DNA of 64,000 bases. Source: Trichodelitschia bisporula (taxonomy: Eukaryota > Ascomycota > Dothideomycetes > Phaeotrichales > Phaeotrichaceae). The stretch is from NCBI GenBank assembly GCA_010356995.1, contig ML996690.1, positions 887,916 through 951,915 of the forward strand, in the 5' to 3' direction. Positions 1 through 12,059 of the stretch are shown in pieces. The position numbers were made by a program, and so were the translations under genes. Within the stretch, counting starts at the first letter, position 1. Each line of letters begins with the position of its first letter. A model generated the notes under the pieces. The model was given only the letters and a program-made list of their open reading frames with translations, made no database searches and was not told where the DNA came from.

Positions 1-453
1 ATCGAGATCAAGCCCGAGGAAGAGATAGACTATCCCGAGGGTGATCACCTGGCGCTAGCTTTCCACTTTGAGAAGGAGGTTAGCCGGGCGCATGGAATCC
101 CGTTTGTCTTCTTGATGAAGAAGGTAATGTTCATCCCAGATTCGATGAAGTCTGCTAACTTTGTTCAGGGAGAGACGTTTAAAGAGACCAAGGAGCGGCT
201 GTCACGGCGCACCGGCCTCAAGGGCAAGAGTTTTGAGAAGATTCGTTTCGCCGTCATTCCTCGCTCGAACTACCAGCGCCCTTTGTACTTAGAAGACGGT
301 ACGGATACTCGCCCAGATATCTGATGCAGTGCTGACCAGTTAGATGATATTTTGTCCGAGAAGCTTTCTCCACGCGAGGATCAGTTGGGCCTCGATCACG
401 CCAACAAGGCGCGTAGTGCATGGAACAGGGCTGATTCGATATTCATTCGGTAG
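1..453 (+). CDS. USP7/Ubp15-type ubiquitin hydrolase, C-terminal part
   Basis: 3' end of a gene entering from the left edge. Exons <1..298 and 344..453, with a 45-nt intron 299..343 (GTACGG donor, CTGAC branch, TAG acceptor); reading through the intron would stop at 324, but splicing adds a 36-residue tail ending at TAG 451-453. The visible 135 residues contain GIPF, then GETFKETKERL and FEKIRFAVIP, and a tail with DQLGLDH. This pattern is that of the extreme C-terminus of the HAUSP/USP7 (yeast Ubp15) family, the ubiquitin-like tail that binds back to the catalytic domain. The catalytic USP domain would lie outside the window, so deubiquitinase activity is inferred from family only. Confidence 0.82.
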
Positions 454-971
454 CGGGAGCTTTATTGCTTTTGTCGCAGGATACCGCTGAGTTCTCGTCG
501 CTTTAACTTGGGCGCTTGGAATTCGGAAGGGTGGTGTATTCTAGGTATCCATACCACTGTGAAATATCAAGCATGGACGGCGTTCCAGGCCCGGCCAGTG
601 TGGATTCGGCTATGTTACGTTGGCTTGATGATGACCTTGGTTGTGAGATCCATGTCGGCTGTCGAATTAGACTGAATCAGAATGTTACGGCCTTGAATGT
701 ATACGGATTGTTGCGAACTCATGTTGTCTCATGTGATGATGGAGATGAAATGAACCTTGATGTTCTGAGCACCGGCATAGTTGTTGACACCCTGGTCTCC
801 ATCCCTGCCAGTAGTTGCTGTTAATTGGTTCCCGATCGCCCCGCCCCTACCCCCGGCGTCCGCCTCCTTTTTGCCCCAGATAGCGCCCGAAGATTATCCG
901 TTGCTACGTCGAACCTCCCCAGAAAAGTCCACGACACGCTTTCGCGACAGGAGTCCATCCACAACTTCAAC
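454..971. other. intergenic region, no gene seen
   Basis: About 520 nt between the deubiquitinase stop and the p24 start. A 102-codon open frame at 516-824 has no recognisable motif and runs into the likely promoter and leader of the next gene. The last 150 nt are C-rich and probably hold the 5' UTR of the p24 gene. Confidence 0.5.
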
Positions 972-1706
972 ATGCGGTCATCCATACTCGCGGCCGGTAT
1001 TGCGGCCTTGTATGCTGTCACTGCCTCCGCTACGGCACTCACATACAAGCTGCAGCCCAACGAGAAGTCATGCTTCTACACGCAGGTTACGCAGCGCGGC
1101 GCGAAGGTGGCCTTTTACTTCGCAGTATGTGTCCCCCGATGAGATTAAAACATGGCTGATGACATGTTAGGTGCAATCCGGTGGCTCGTTTGATGTTGAC
1201 TACTCGGTTGTTGGGCCCAGCGCGCGTATTATCATGGAGGGCTCCAAGGAGCGGCAGGGTGACTTCGTGTTCACGGCCAACGACGTGGGCGAGTACCGCT
1301 TCTGCTTCAACAACGAGATGTCAACCTTTGCGGACAAGACTGTGGATTTTGAGATTGCTGTGAGTACTTTGTAGAGCTCACTGGTCCACTCCCCCCCACT
1401 GACGCGCGCACGCAGGTCGAGAACGAGAGCCGCGCGCAGATCCCCTCCAAGCAGGGCTCGTCACCAGAGCAAACTTCCGTGCTCGAGGAATCCATTATAA
1501 AGCTGTCGAGCCAGCTGTCGACCATCCATCGCAACCAGAAGTACTTCCGGACACGTGAGAACCGCAACTTCAGCACGGTGCGCAGCACGGAGCGGCGCAT
1601 TTTCAACTTCAGCATCATTGAGAGTTTGATGATGGTCGCGATGGCAGGGCTGCAGGTGTTCATTGTACGCTTCTTCTTCCAGGGCGCGCGCAAGGGTTAT
1701 GTGTGA
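972..1706 (+). CDS. p24 (EMP24/GP25L/Erp) family cargo receptor
   Basis: Exons 972..1124, 1171..1359 and 1416..1706 give 210 residues, the usual p24 size. The start is the ATG opening a signal peptide (MRSSILAAGIAALYAVTASA). A GOLD domain follows, with Cys at FYTQV and RFCFNN as the usual disulfide pair. A coiled-coil region then carries the typical RTRENRNFSTVRSTERR, and a single C-terminal membrane segment (SIIESLMMVAMAGLQVFIV) precedes a short cytosolic tail FFQGARKGYV. p24 proteins cycle between ER and Golgi in COPII/COPI vesicles and help load cargo such as GPI-anchored proteins. The tail has the FF (COPII) signal but ends in KGYV rather than KKxx, most like the Erp3 branch. Both introns have canonical ends and keep frame. 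Confidence 0.92.
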
Positions 1707-2255
1707 GGTATCCGGGCGATCGCCGGTAGGCGTTACGGGTTTACGATGCATGTGGTTCGGTCGGCGCGCTGTTTGGATGGTGACTAGGTTGAACGACAGT
1801 GATCGGGGATGGGTCGATGCATCCGGTGTACATTCAGTGGATGCAAGCTTAATTTGATATCCAACAGATTTTCAGCATGCTTTGTGTCGACGGATTACTT
1901 CTTGGAGCTGGCTACTCGTGCACCTTCACTTTTCAGGGTTCGCACCACGGATACTACCACGAGGGCCCCTCGGCGCACTCCACACCTCCACACCCCGCCC
2001 ATGTGATTCACTGTCTATTCACAGTAAACCCAACAACGTATAAATAGTATGCCATGTGATTTCATCGGTACGCGACAGACATACTATCGAGTATGAGTAT
2101 CCACTGATGCCAAACTGCCCAGTTCAGCGAAGGCTTCCGCACGAGACACAGTGATTGGTCTCCTATCAGCAATTTTTGTACTCTCAAAAGGACTCCTGTC
2201 CCAATAGTCTACCGACGTATACCCTTTTCTCGCTGCAGACCTTCGTCTTCTCGCC
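1707..2255. other. intergenic region
   Basis: 550 nt between the p24 stop and the next start. It holds a likely p24 3' UTR, an AT-rich stretch with TATAAATAG at about 2039-2047, and a CT-rich tract just before the ATG at 2256. TATAAATAG is about 210 nt upstream of that ATG and could be a core promoter. No gene is seen. Confidence 0.4.
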
Positions 2256-3708
2256 ATGGGCGATCTCGCTGCCGGAAAGATCTCATTAGTTCCGTTCGTC
2301 AGTAGCCTCCCTCAAACCACAGGATGCATCGGTATTAACCCATTACTTCTAGGCCGGAAGAGCCTTTCCCGAGCTTCATATCCCATTAATCCCGAAGAGT
2401 ACCTACGAAGTGTTCGTTAAGGATTCCGTCGAGGTACTTCGTGACTACTACCCAGTGGTCTACGCCCCACCAATGAACCCCAATGGTGACCTGTACCCGA
2501 ACATCACGGTTCTTGTTCAGGACAATCCCAATGATCCATTCGACGAGACCTTTCTCTCCCGCCGCACCGCCTTAGGTGCTAAGTTCAACACGCCTTTCGA
2601 CGGCCGCACCCAGTCTTTCGCCATTCCCATGCCGCCATGGCTAGTTCCCCTCCCCGTTCCAGTTGGCAATGAACTGGCAGTTACCATGAAGTCCAAGGAA
2701 GATCTCTTAGAGGAAGAGGAATATGAGGAGCGCATTCTGGGTGACCTAGACGACTCCGGCTACTGCAGCGAATACAACCCATATGGCGATTACGGGGCGA
2801 ACCGGTCTGGCGAGTTCATTCAACTCGACGTTGTTTACGAGGATCCGAACATTCTGCAGTGGACCAAGTTCACCCTCGCCTGGGAAGATATCGCAACAAT
2901 CCTCGGTGTGCTTCTGAAGCCTCTTGGACTCATCATCAACGACCATGGGCTCTTCCTTCGCGATGAGAAATACGAGCGCTTCTTCGGACCCGGCCGCGCC
3001 GTCTACTTCCTCACATCCGACCCAGACGAGATGATGCACTTCATCGGTCTTGACCCTGATCACTACAAGCGCGGGTTCGAGTCACAAGAGGAGATTTTCG
3101 CTTGGATCGCTGAAGGCGATCTCATCCCGCCTACCGGACTGCCACTCAATATACACTGTGAGGTATATGATCAAAGTTACTTGTGGAGCGAGGCCGAGCG
3201 CAAGGTGCTTCAGAACCGGCCGATGTTCGCTGCCTTCTTTGGCGAGTTCGTGAGGAATGGGCCTCGTCTCACAGAGATCCTTCGCCGTTCGTTCGACCAG
3301 GGGTTGACGCATAATGCCGTAGTTGAGTTCGCGGTCGCTACTTTCCCGAAGGCGAGCGACGAGCGCACGAAGCTGGCCAAGGTTTATAACCTGCGCATGC
3401 GTGGCGAGAAGCGCCTCAAGTCCCTCGCTCATCAAGTGGCTCAAAAGTGGGATATCAAGAACCACGGCGCCAACGGCTTCATGCGCTGGATCGCTTGCGA
3501 GGAGGGGAAACTCCGCGTTAAGCGGATGAAGGAGGCTCTAATCATCGGCCCGGACGAGCAGATCATAGCTCCACGATGGCTTTGCAAGTGCAATGACTAT
3601 ACCTTCCAGTATATTGTCCGCTGGCTCAAAGAGAACATCCAGCATATCTGTGACATGGAGCTCAAAGTCCATCAGCAGAAGGAAGCGGCAATGGCTCACA
3701 ACTGGTAG
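2256..3708 (+). CDS. uncharacterised acidic protein, 465 aa
   Basis: Exons 2256..2297 and 2353..3708. The first exon is only 14 codons (MGDLAAGKISLVPF), followed by a 55-nt intron with GTCAGT donor and CTAG acceptor that keeps frame; without it the long frame has no ATG near its start. No signal peptide or membrane segment is visible. Residues about 115-135 form an acidic patch (EDLLEEEEYEERILGDLDD). The C-terminal third is Lys/Arg-rich and helical, around ERTKLAKVYNLRMRGEKRLK, followed by a Cys-containing stretch (WLCKCNDYTFQYIVRWLKEN). I do not recognise the family. The long uninterrupted frame, splice signals and ordinary codon use make it a real gene, but no function can be given. Confidence 0.75.
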
Positions 3709-5942
3709 GAGGACGGTACTCTTATACACTGTCGGCGGTGGATCTAGATGCCGACATTTCATATACTAGCGGCTCAAAGTGATTTCTTTTTCTCTTGACG
3801 TGGTTCTACCGTATAGTTCGTAGTGAACTTTTAACCACCAATGGATGCATCTTCACATCTGGGTTGACTACGCTTGCATTCCCGCTACGCCTACTACCGT
3901 ACAAGGGCGTGAAGGGGTACTCAGTTCCCATGTAACACATGCTAGATATGTCCTCATGCCGCTCGCGCTTAACTATCTTTACTGGCGCACATCAAGCGAG
4001 CCGCCTCTCCCCACTCGTGCCCCACGTACCAGCCGCTCGCGTCATTGCCCAGGCGGCTACCACGATGTTGAGCGGGGCGCGCCGTCGGAAGCGCATCCAC
4101 TCTGCAGATAAATCGCCGACTCCTTTATCTATTTACAGCGCTACTGTGAGGTTCAATATCACTGCGGAGAATGTTGACGGGTGACGGCTGCGACCACGGT
4201 CCGGGGCGAGTATTTGTGTGCAGTAGACGGGATGGCGTGCCCAGCGCCTAGCAGCGGCGCGCGAGCCGCATCGCGGTCTTTTTGGGAGTGGGATGAGATG
4301 ATGTGATGTGATGTGTGGATGGGTTGAGGGATCTTTTGAGATTGTTTATCCTGCCCTATCATGTCTATACTGGGTGTCATTCATAGCAATCGATAGCAGA
4401 CGTGGGTTATGGTTGTCACTGGCAAAGAGCATGGAGATCTCAGCTTGCCCTCGCCCGTTGGGCGGCTCGGTAGGTCAAGGCGTCGTTGTCGTCTCCGCCC
4501 AACAACTGCCCAAAGAGGTGTAGCCTTGAGACCATAGGGCGGAATGCAGTCTTGTTTCTCAGCCTTTTCTATGCTTTTGCTTTTGCTTCGCCTGTTTCGC
4601 ATCTTTTTACTTCGGGTGCAGCAAAATACGAGCACGTGGAATCTCGCTTTGCATCCTTTGGGTTCCGCGGTTTCCAAGGAGATGCAGATGCTCGGGTGTG
4701 ATGCTGGTCTGCGCGGGGTGGATGGGGCGGGGGTTGTCGCGGGGACGTGCTTGCGCTTGAGCACTGATACCGTAGAGATTCGAGTTGTGCTGCTTCTCGT
4801 TGAGATGGAGGATGTCGCATACATTCTACTTCTGTGCACGGTGTACGGATGTACTGAAGCCTGTCCATCTCATAATGCTTCCTTAGCTTCTAAACAGACT
4901 GGCAACCGATACCACCATGCAGCTCAACCGATCGTATCTACATCCGTACCCACGATGCCTCAGCCGTCAACAGCCAGTGGCGCATTGTCCGGCCCAATTT
5001 CAACGTTGAGCTAGACAGGGATGGTGGGTGAAGAGTGGGAGGTTGAAGGTGATAAGCTGAAGTGGCGGGGGAAGAGGGGCGTGGAGGGTGGAGGGCGGAG
5101 AGTGGAGAGTGGAGGAGACAATGGGTTGCTTGGATTGTTCCTTCAAACTTTTTTCTGAGTTCGCCACTTGCAACACTGAAGAGGAATTGAAATCTCTGCA
5201 GTTGTCGTCTCTCGTCTTCTGTGTCCTGTGCTACCCTATCCTATCCTCTATTCCCTTCTCTTCCAGCGTTACATTCAATTGACCCAACATTGCTATCCTC
5301 CTCTTCTTGCGTTGCCCTTTGGCCCTTGTGCATAACATCAACACAGACCAGCCCACCTACCACACCCTCCCACTCCAGTGACGTAGGGCCTGCAGGGGAT
5401 AATCCCTACCCTCTCTCGAGTCTCCCCTGTGCCTCTTGTCGACAAGAGCGGAGAAGAGGACGGAGAAGACGCAACACTGTGCATAAACTAGAACTACTAC
5501 GGTAGCACCTCAGAGGAAGACCAAAAAGTACGCGACCATCAGAGAAGATCTTCACGTTTTTCCGCTCTCTTCCCCTCATTTGTTGCCCTGAAGTCCCGTC
5601 ATCTTCATCATCCATTTCTTCCCCCCCACCCCCGAGGTTGCAAGCTTGATCAGCTCCACCTCCCGCTCCTCCACAGCTTCCGGTCCCCCAGCTCTTCCAC
5701 TTCTCCTCATTTCACACCCTTCCTTAACCTTTTGATCCCCTTCTCCCATTCCAGTCCCCAGTATAATCGGATCCTTCGAGCAATTGTCGAATTCCCTGCG
5801 CTAGCATTGAACCGTAGGTACATTCCTCGCCGGTTCCACTGTCCGGATCCGTGTTTGGCGCCAAACCCAAGGTTTAAATCCAACTTTGCGCTCATCTGCT
5901 GACCCTCAACACAGCTTCTTTCGCTCTCGATACGCAGTCGTG
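3709..5942. other. long intergenic region with pyrimidine-rich leader of glycogen synthase
   Basis: 2.2 kb without a convincing gene. Short open frames near 4381-4839 (-) and 4544-5014 (+) overlap antisense to each other and show no motif. A GATGT/GTGAT simple repeat sits at about 4290-4318 and a purine-rich GGAGAGTGGA-type run at about 5080-5115. From about 5190 to 5760 the + strand is strongly pyrimidine-rich, as in promoters and leaders of highly expressed fungal genes. It contains a CRE-like TGACGT at 5380-5385. This is most likely the promoter and long 5' UTR of the glycogen synthase gene. Confidence 0.5.
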
Positions 5943-8318
5943 ATGGCGGATCCTCAAGTGCGAGACGTTGCAAACCATGTCCTCTTCGAGATTGCAACCG
6001 AGGTTGCCAATCGAGGTGCGCGCTCTTTTTCTGTCCCATCTCCTGCAGCAATTGCTAACTACTCTCCCTAGTCGGTGGCATCTACTCCGTCCTGAAGTCC
6101 AAAGCCCAGGTCACGACCGCGGAGTATGGCGCCGCATACACGTTGCTCGGGCCGCTCAATCGCGCCTCTGTACGAGACTCATATTTCCTCCATTCTGCGC
6201 AAGCTGACTCCTTCAGGCATCGGTTGAAGTCGAAGAGCTTACTCCCAAAGATCCCGCCTTGGTTGAGACGATTAAGTCTATGAATGAGCGCGGGATCATC
6301 ACACTCTACGGGCGCTGGCTGATTGACGGCGCACCTCGCGTGCTGCTGTTCGACACGGGCTCGGCGTACCGCTTTCTTGACGAGTGGAAGGGCGATTTGT
6401 GGGCCAGTGCGGGCATTCCTTCCCCACCGGGAGACCACGAGACCAACGAGGCCATTGTGTTCGGCTACCTGATTGCCTGGTTCCTGGGCGAGGTATGTTT
6501 TGCAAGGGAAATGAGTACACGGCTAACGGCAGCAGTACGTGGCGCACGACACGAAGCGTGCCGTGGTTGCGCAGTTCCACGAATGGCTGGCTGGCGTTGC
6601 GATCCCTCTCTGCAAGAAGCGCCGGATAGACGTCACAACTATCTTCACCACTCACGCGACGCTTTTGGGGCGCTATCTCTGCGCCGGTTCGGTTGACTTT
6701 TACAACAACCTGCAGAACTTTGACGTTGATGCTGAGGCGGGCAAGCGCGGTATTTACCACCGGTACTGCATTGAGCGTGCCGCGGCACACTCTTCCGACG
6801 TCTTCACAACCGTCTCGCATATCACAGCCTACGAGAGTGAGCACTTGCTCAAGCGGAAACCCGACGGTGTGTTGCCGAACGGCTTGAACGTCAAGAAGTT
6901 TGCGGCCACCCACGAGTTCCAGAACCTGCATCAACAGGCGAAGCAAAAAATCCACGACTTCGTTCGCGGGCACTTCTATGGGCACAATGATTTTGATCCC
7001 GAGAACACGCTGTACCTCTTTACGGCGGGGCGCTATGAGTACCACAATAAGGGTGTCGACATGTTCATCGAGTCGTTAGCTCGCCTCAACCATAAGATGA
7101 AGAGCGACAACTCTCCCATGACGGTGGTCGCCTTCATCATCATGCCAGCGCAAACGCAGTCGCTGACGGTCGAAGCTCTCAAGGGTCAGGCAGTGATCAA
7201 GTCATTGCACGACACGGTCAACCACATTGCACAGAACGTGGCGAAGAAACTGTTCGAGCGGTCGCTCACGTGGCACGAGGGCGGTGAGCTCCCCGAAGAC
7301 AAGGAGCTCGTCTCGGCTGCCGATAAGGTCATGCTGCGCCGGCGTCTCTTCGCCATGAAGCGCCACAATCTTCCGCCGATCGTGACGCACAACATGGCTA
7401 ACGACGCTGATGACCCCATCCTCAACCAGATCCGTCGCTGCCAGCTGTTCAACCACCCGTCCGACCGTGTGAAGATTGTCTTCCATCCGGAGTTCCTGAA
7501 CTCTAGCAGCCCGATCATGCCACTGGACTATGACGACTTCGTGCGCGGTACCCACCTTGGCGTGTTCCCCTCATACTATGAGCCATGGGGTTATACGCCG
7601 GCGGAGTGCACTGTGATGGGCGTACCAAGCATTACGACCAACCTGTCCGGCTTCGGGTGCTACATGGAGGAACTGATTGAGAATGCGCAGGACTACGGCA
7701 TCTATATCGTCGACCGGCGCATGAAGGGTATCGACGACTCCGTCAACCAGCTGACGGACTACATGCTCGAGTTCACGCGCAAGAGCCGGCGCCAGCGTAT
7801 CAACCAGCGTAATCGCACGGAGCGTCTGAGCGATCTTCTCGACTGGAAGCGTATGGGCATGGAGTACGTTAAGGCGCGGCAGTTGGCACTGCGGCGAGGT
7901 ACGTTCTCACTTCGGTTCTAACTATCTTATACTTCGCTAACCTTTTAATAGCGTACCCCAAGTCTTTTGAGGATGACGCCGAGGAGTCGGATTTCTTCAG
8001 CACTGACATCAAGATATCGCGGCCGTTCTCGGCGCCTAGCTCGCCGCGGAGTCGCTCCGGCTACGTTACGCCGAGTGGAGTCATGACACCCGGCGATTTT
8101 GCGTCGTTGCAAGAAGGACGAGAGGGGTTGAGCACGGAGGATTACATTGCGTGGCGTTTGCCGTAAGTTGCCTTCACCCATCAGATTCCGAATAGTGGCT
8201 AATGTCATGCAGTGAGGAAGAAGATCCCGAAGAGTATCCGTTCCCGCTTACCCTCAAGTTTAAGAAGCCGTCGGCGCCGTCATCCCCGGCCCTGAATGGC
8301 TCAAATGGCTTCCAGTAA
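5943..8318 (+). CDS. gsy1: glycogen [starch] synthase (GT3 family)
   Basis: Six exons: 5943..6015, 6072..6169, 6217..6492, 6536..7898, 7952..8162, 8213..8318, giving 708 residues, the normal fungal length. The enzyme adds glucose from UDP-glucose to glycogen in the cytosol. Visible landmarks are [14 protein letters not shown] at the N-terminus (UDP-glucose binding Lys), the motifs [17 protein letters not shown] and VSHITAYE, and the C-terminal catalytic stretch [20 protein letters not shown]. An Arg-rich cluster ([17 protein letters not shown]) matches the glucose-6-phosphate/phosphorylation regulatory helix. The Ser/Pro-rich tail ([20 protein letters not shown]) resembles the phospho-regulated C-terminus of yeast Gsy2. 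All five introns are 43-56 nt, keep frame and restore conserved sequence. Confidence 0.97.
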
Positions 8319-9900
8319 GGTATTTCTCGAGGAGTTGTGCAGCATTGGATCCGTTTGCATCGAGCGTTTGCTTTGCAGGTTGATGTGAGGTTGTATGCGG
8401 GTCGTGAAAGAAAGAGCAGGGAGACGGAAGCAATGCCCCAACCCTCTCATGGTTCGATAATCATTGCGTTGTGTCTTGTGCTCTTTGTTGCCTTGTTGGT
8501 GGTCGCGTAAATGTGGGTCGTGGGGTCTTGTTGTAGTGATGGCATTTCGCTGGAGGGTGTGTCGAGGGTGAGCGTACGATGGGTGTTGCGGAAAGCACTA
8601 AGAATGTCTAATTTGTGTTTGTACATGCGATTCTCATATCTCGTGATAGCTTGATCTTGTACCGCCTTAATGTCGCCATTTCACCCCCATCGGACCGATT
8701 TACCAGAAAAGTACTCTGACCCCTCCTATACCCTCAGCTCATCTCATCCCTCGAAATCTTCATCGTGTCGCTCTTCACCCTATGCCATTCGGTCAAAAAA
8801 CCTAGGTGCGAAAAGAACTGTCGTGACCTCGTGCATATGGTAGACATGGCGGGGTGCCCATCTAGCCACTTGGCCCAGGCCCCTCCCATGCGGCCCGTCC
8901 CGTTCAGCCCAGCCTCGCACCGCCACACCCTAACCCTCGCGCAAGGCTCCGACTTCCCGCGTGCAAACGTGATAGCCACACAACCTAAATCAAGGGCCAC
9001 CACGGGAGGGCGGGGCATTCGCAATAGCAAACGCAAGCATAATGCCAGCGTGTCAAAGCCTCCGCTTCCTGAGCCCTTTTCCCCGGATCTACAAGGACAT
9101 TCATGGTTACCCGTACTCTATCGCTCACTGTAGAATTTGAGCTCGCCTGCTTTGCTGATGGAGGGTACACTAAATTACCTATTCGGTCTGACCACCTGTC
9201 TCTAAGTGGTATGACGTGTATAGGTAGCGCTTTCTTGAGCCTCAACCCAAACCCTACCGCTTAGTTTACCCTTCACTTAGCGTTCCATATCATATCATCG
9301 CGCGTCGGACCATGGAGCAGGCTCAATCTGGGCCTGACTAGTGGCCGACCCAAGGTCTGCGATATAATCCCTCAACTCGCGAAAACTCCCTCGGAGCATT
9401 ATGCGAGTTCTAGCTTCACTGCGTGACGTGGGCAGTGATAAAGAAACGGAACGAGCTGCGGAGCAAATGCAACGCAAGATCCAGCACATCATCATGCATG
9501 TATATACAAATCCGGTAATGTGCCTGTCCAACAAACGTCGAAATGTCTGTTAACAGGACCCAGAGACCCTTTTAGCGACATTACGAAGATATCCAAAGGA
9601 TGGCCCAACGGCTTCGTCCTTTGGACGCTATGCGCTCATCGACCCGCCGTCCCAATTCACCTCAGGACCCAGGTAAATCTCCCTTATAATGGCTCCAAGA
9701 ATCCTTTTCCAAACTTCCTACCACCACTCCATCCAACACAGCACTTGCACACATCGCCATCACCACTGTTTCCGTGCATCCCAAACACCACCTCAGTCAC
9801 TCCGACACCACTGCTCAAGCATCAACCCTACAGCGCCCTCACAGCTACGTTTCTCTAGTTGTAGTCTACTTCATCCCCGTTCTTTCAAACGGTGACTGCG
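8319..9900. other. intergenic region
   Basis: 1.6 kb containing the glycogen synthase 3' UTR and the upstream region of the next + gene. Open frames at 8734-9036 (-) and 8765-9133 (+) are antisense to each other and motif-free. A telomere-like CCCTAACCCT occurs once at 8928-8937 and is not an array. A CA/CT-rich stretch at 9700-9880 probably is the leader of the gene starting at 9901. Confidence 0.4.
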
Positions 9901-11088
9901 ATGAAACCCACACCTTCCATCAAGATGCCCGGTGAGGTGCCCACACGCTACCAGTGCGCTTGCAATGAATGCCCTCGCAAGCTCAGCAATATACCCTTTG
10001 ACATTGATGTCGTTAGCAGAGTGGATACCTCGACTGTGGTCGAAGGCTTTGAGGGCCCAACGCTCAAGCTCCTCCCACCGCTACCTCCCCGGGCCAAATC
10101 GAAGATTGTCATTACCGGACTGTGGCCGGATAATGCCGCTGAGGATTATACCTATGACGAGTCCGAGCTCCAGTACAAGCGCCTTGCCTCCAAGCGCTGG
10201 TACATGAGACGCCTCGACAATGTCATCCATCGTATGGAACACAAGCGGGAGCTGCGTCGGGGCGGCGGCGAGGTCGGCGATACAGAAGAGTCCAATTCGG
10301 AAGAATCCAATTCGGACAGCTGTAGCGAGCAGCAATACGTTCATAAAGACAAGAAAAAGGTGGCTGCCCGACTGGAATTTCGCACAGATAACAAAGTTGA
10401 CATGAAAATGATGGATCCGGGGGCTCGGAAGCAGTATCTCACTCACTGCTTGAACGGTGCCGAGTCGTGTGCTATAGAGTCGGCATCAGTGATGACTGCT
10501 CCCTGCAACGGGATAAAAGAGACTCGCCCCTGCTTGCGTAAGTTTATACACACTCTAGGGCCTCCGAAGTTCCTCGGTCGTGCCTTTCCCACAAATAGAA
10601 GTCTCCACATGCTAATGATATACCAGAGGACCAGCACTGGCCCCAGAGCAGGAAGGCACGCCCAAAGCCACTCGAGAAAATAGTGTTCAAGCGCCAGCCT
10701 GTGGTGGTCAATCCAGCCATGAGAAAGCCCCTCGTCGACTGGAGCAAGGCGAAGTCGCCGCATCGGCCGCGTCGGCCGCGCCGGGAACTCCAGGCACCGG
10801 GATATGTACCGCTCGAGAGTTACGAGGAGGAACTGATGTGCCCTCCGCCGGATCTCTCCCTTGGATCATTCTCACTTCCCGATCTCGACGCGGCTTCGGA
10901 GCTGTCTCGCATCGCTGCGGCCTCCCTGACGCCGCTCCTCGCTCCCACCCCTTCGGGAGTTCGTGCTTCGATCAATCAGTGTAAGATTCCTCTCTTCTGC
11001 CTCCTTTTTCCAACTAACAGAATTCTCAGGCACTCGGCAAGATTCGCTCTGCTCTGAGTGTATCAAACTTTTCGGTCGGCGTTGCTAG
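9901..11088 (+). CDS. orphan Cys-containing protein, 349 aa
   Basis: Exons 9901..10537, 10627..10980 and 11030..11088. The introns (89 and 49 nt) have GTAAGT/GTAAGA donors and CAG acceptors; the second has a CTAAC branch. Splicing adds a tail CTRQDSLCSECIKLFGRRC that would otherwise be missed. The N-terminus has YQCACNECPRK and the C-terminus CSEC, so a metal-binding site formed by both ends is possible. The middle has a Ser/Glu-rich repeat (TEESNSEESNSDS) next to basic residues. Residues about 237-251 read VVVNPAMRKPLVDW, a motif also found in the next gene downstream. No family is recognised. Likely intracellular: no signal peptide or membrane segment. Confidence 0.68.
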
Positions 11089-12059
11089 TTAGCTAGCGGT
11101 TGTGAATCGCCCAGGCGATCCCAGACCCCAATATACCTTGGAAACGGCACTTGAAAAGTGATGGGAAGGATATACGGAGGCTGGCTGCCTACTGACAGTT
11201 TAGAATCGGAGTTCGGATTGGGTCGCATGCCCAGCTTTGAGATTCCCCTGGTGTTGGTACCTATTCAGTTTGTACTTCCTTCCTGGAAGGTTTCAAATGT
11301 CCTCAAAATATGTGCCCCTGCTTGTGACTGGCGTGTTGGTGGACCTCCGGTCATCGTGATATCTCTCCTAGCCCAAGTGAGTTGCAAAAATGTCCCGCTA
11401 TGTCATTAGAAGCCATCGTGCTTTCACATCAAGACTCGAAGGGGTCCGGGTTTTGTTGCATTCCCTGCCCGAGGCTAAGAGAACCAACCTCAAGCCCGAC
11501 TGTCCGCTGTCTTAGCCATTTGAGCCGGCCCGCTGCAGTTGGGTATCCGATGGATCACAGTTGTCGAGAGAAGCACTATGCAAGGCAGACGTCGAATCTC
11601 ACAGAGCAATTGCTTCGAGTGGAAATACAAAGCCTTTGTAGCATTTCCTTTGTCTCACCTTCGAGTCCGATCACTTTGCAACTCACTAGTGCCTCTCACT
11701 AATACCTCTGCGTCTTCACAATTTCTATCTTCGCTACTTCCGTATTCACAAGGAATACAAGGAAGACGACTACATAACCGTAAGGTATAAGCCACGAAAT
11801 TTCTGCCCGATTCTACTTTCCACTGCCCATCCACTTTCCTGGAGACAATTTTCTCAAGCTCTTGGTTCGTGAACGCCTTAGGTTGGAGCCGGTTTCCAGT
11901 CCATGAGGCAGTCGTCGACGAGTTCTTCGAATTCACGTTCCACCAGTGTCTCCCGCAAGGTCAGGCCGTCGTAGTCCAGAATATAAACGCAGATATCCAT
12001 ACTATCAAGGCCGCACTTTTCCGGGAATCTAAGAGGATTTTCAGAACGCTCGAGCCAAG
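11089..12059. other. intergenic region between the two orphan genes
   Basis: About 970 nt. An open frame starts at 11869 and overlaps the start of the next gene in another frame; it may reflect an upstream exon or only leader sequence. No motif or RNA gene is seen. Confidence 0.35.

Noticed and set aside
8928-8937. Telomere-like CCCTAACCCT
   Set aside because: Single occurrence inside unique sequence; not a telomeric or interstitial array.
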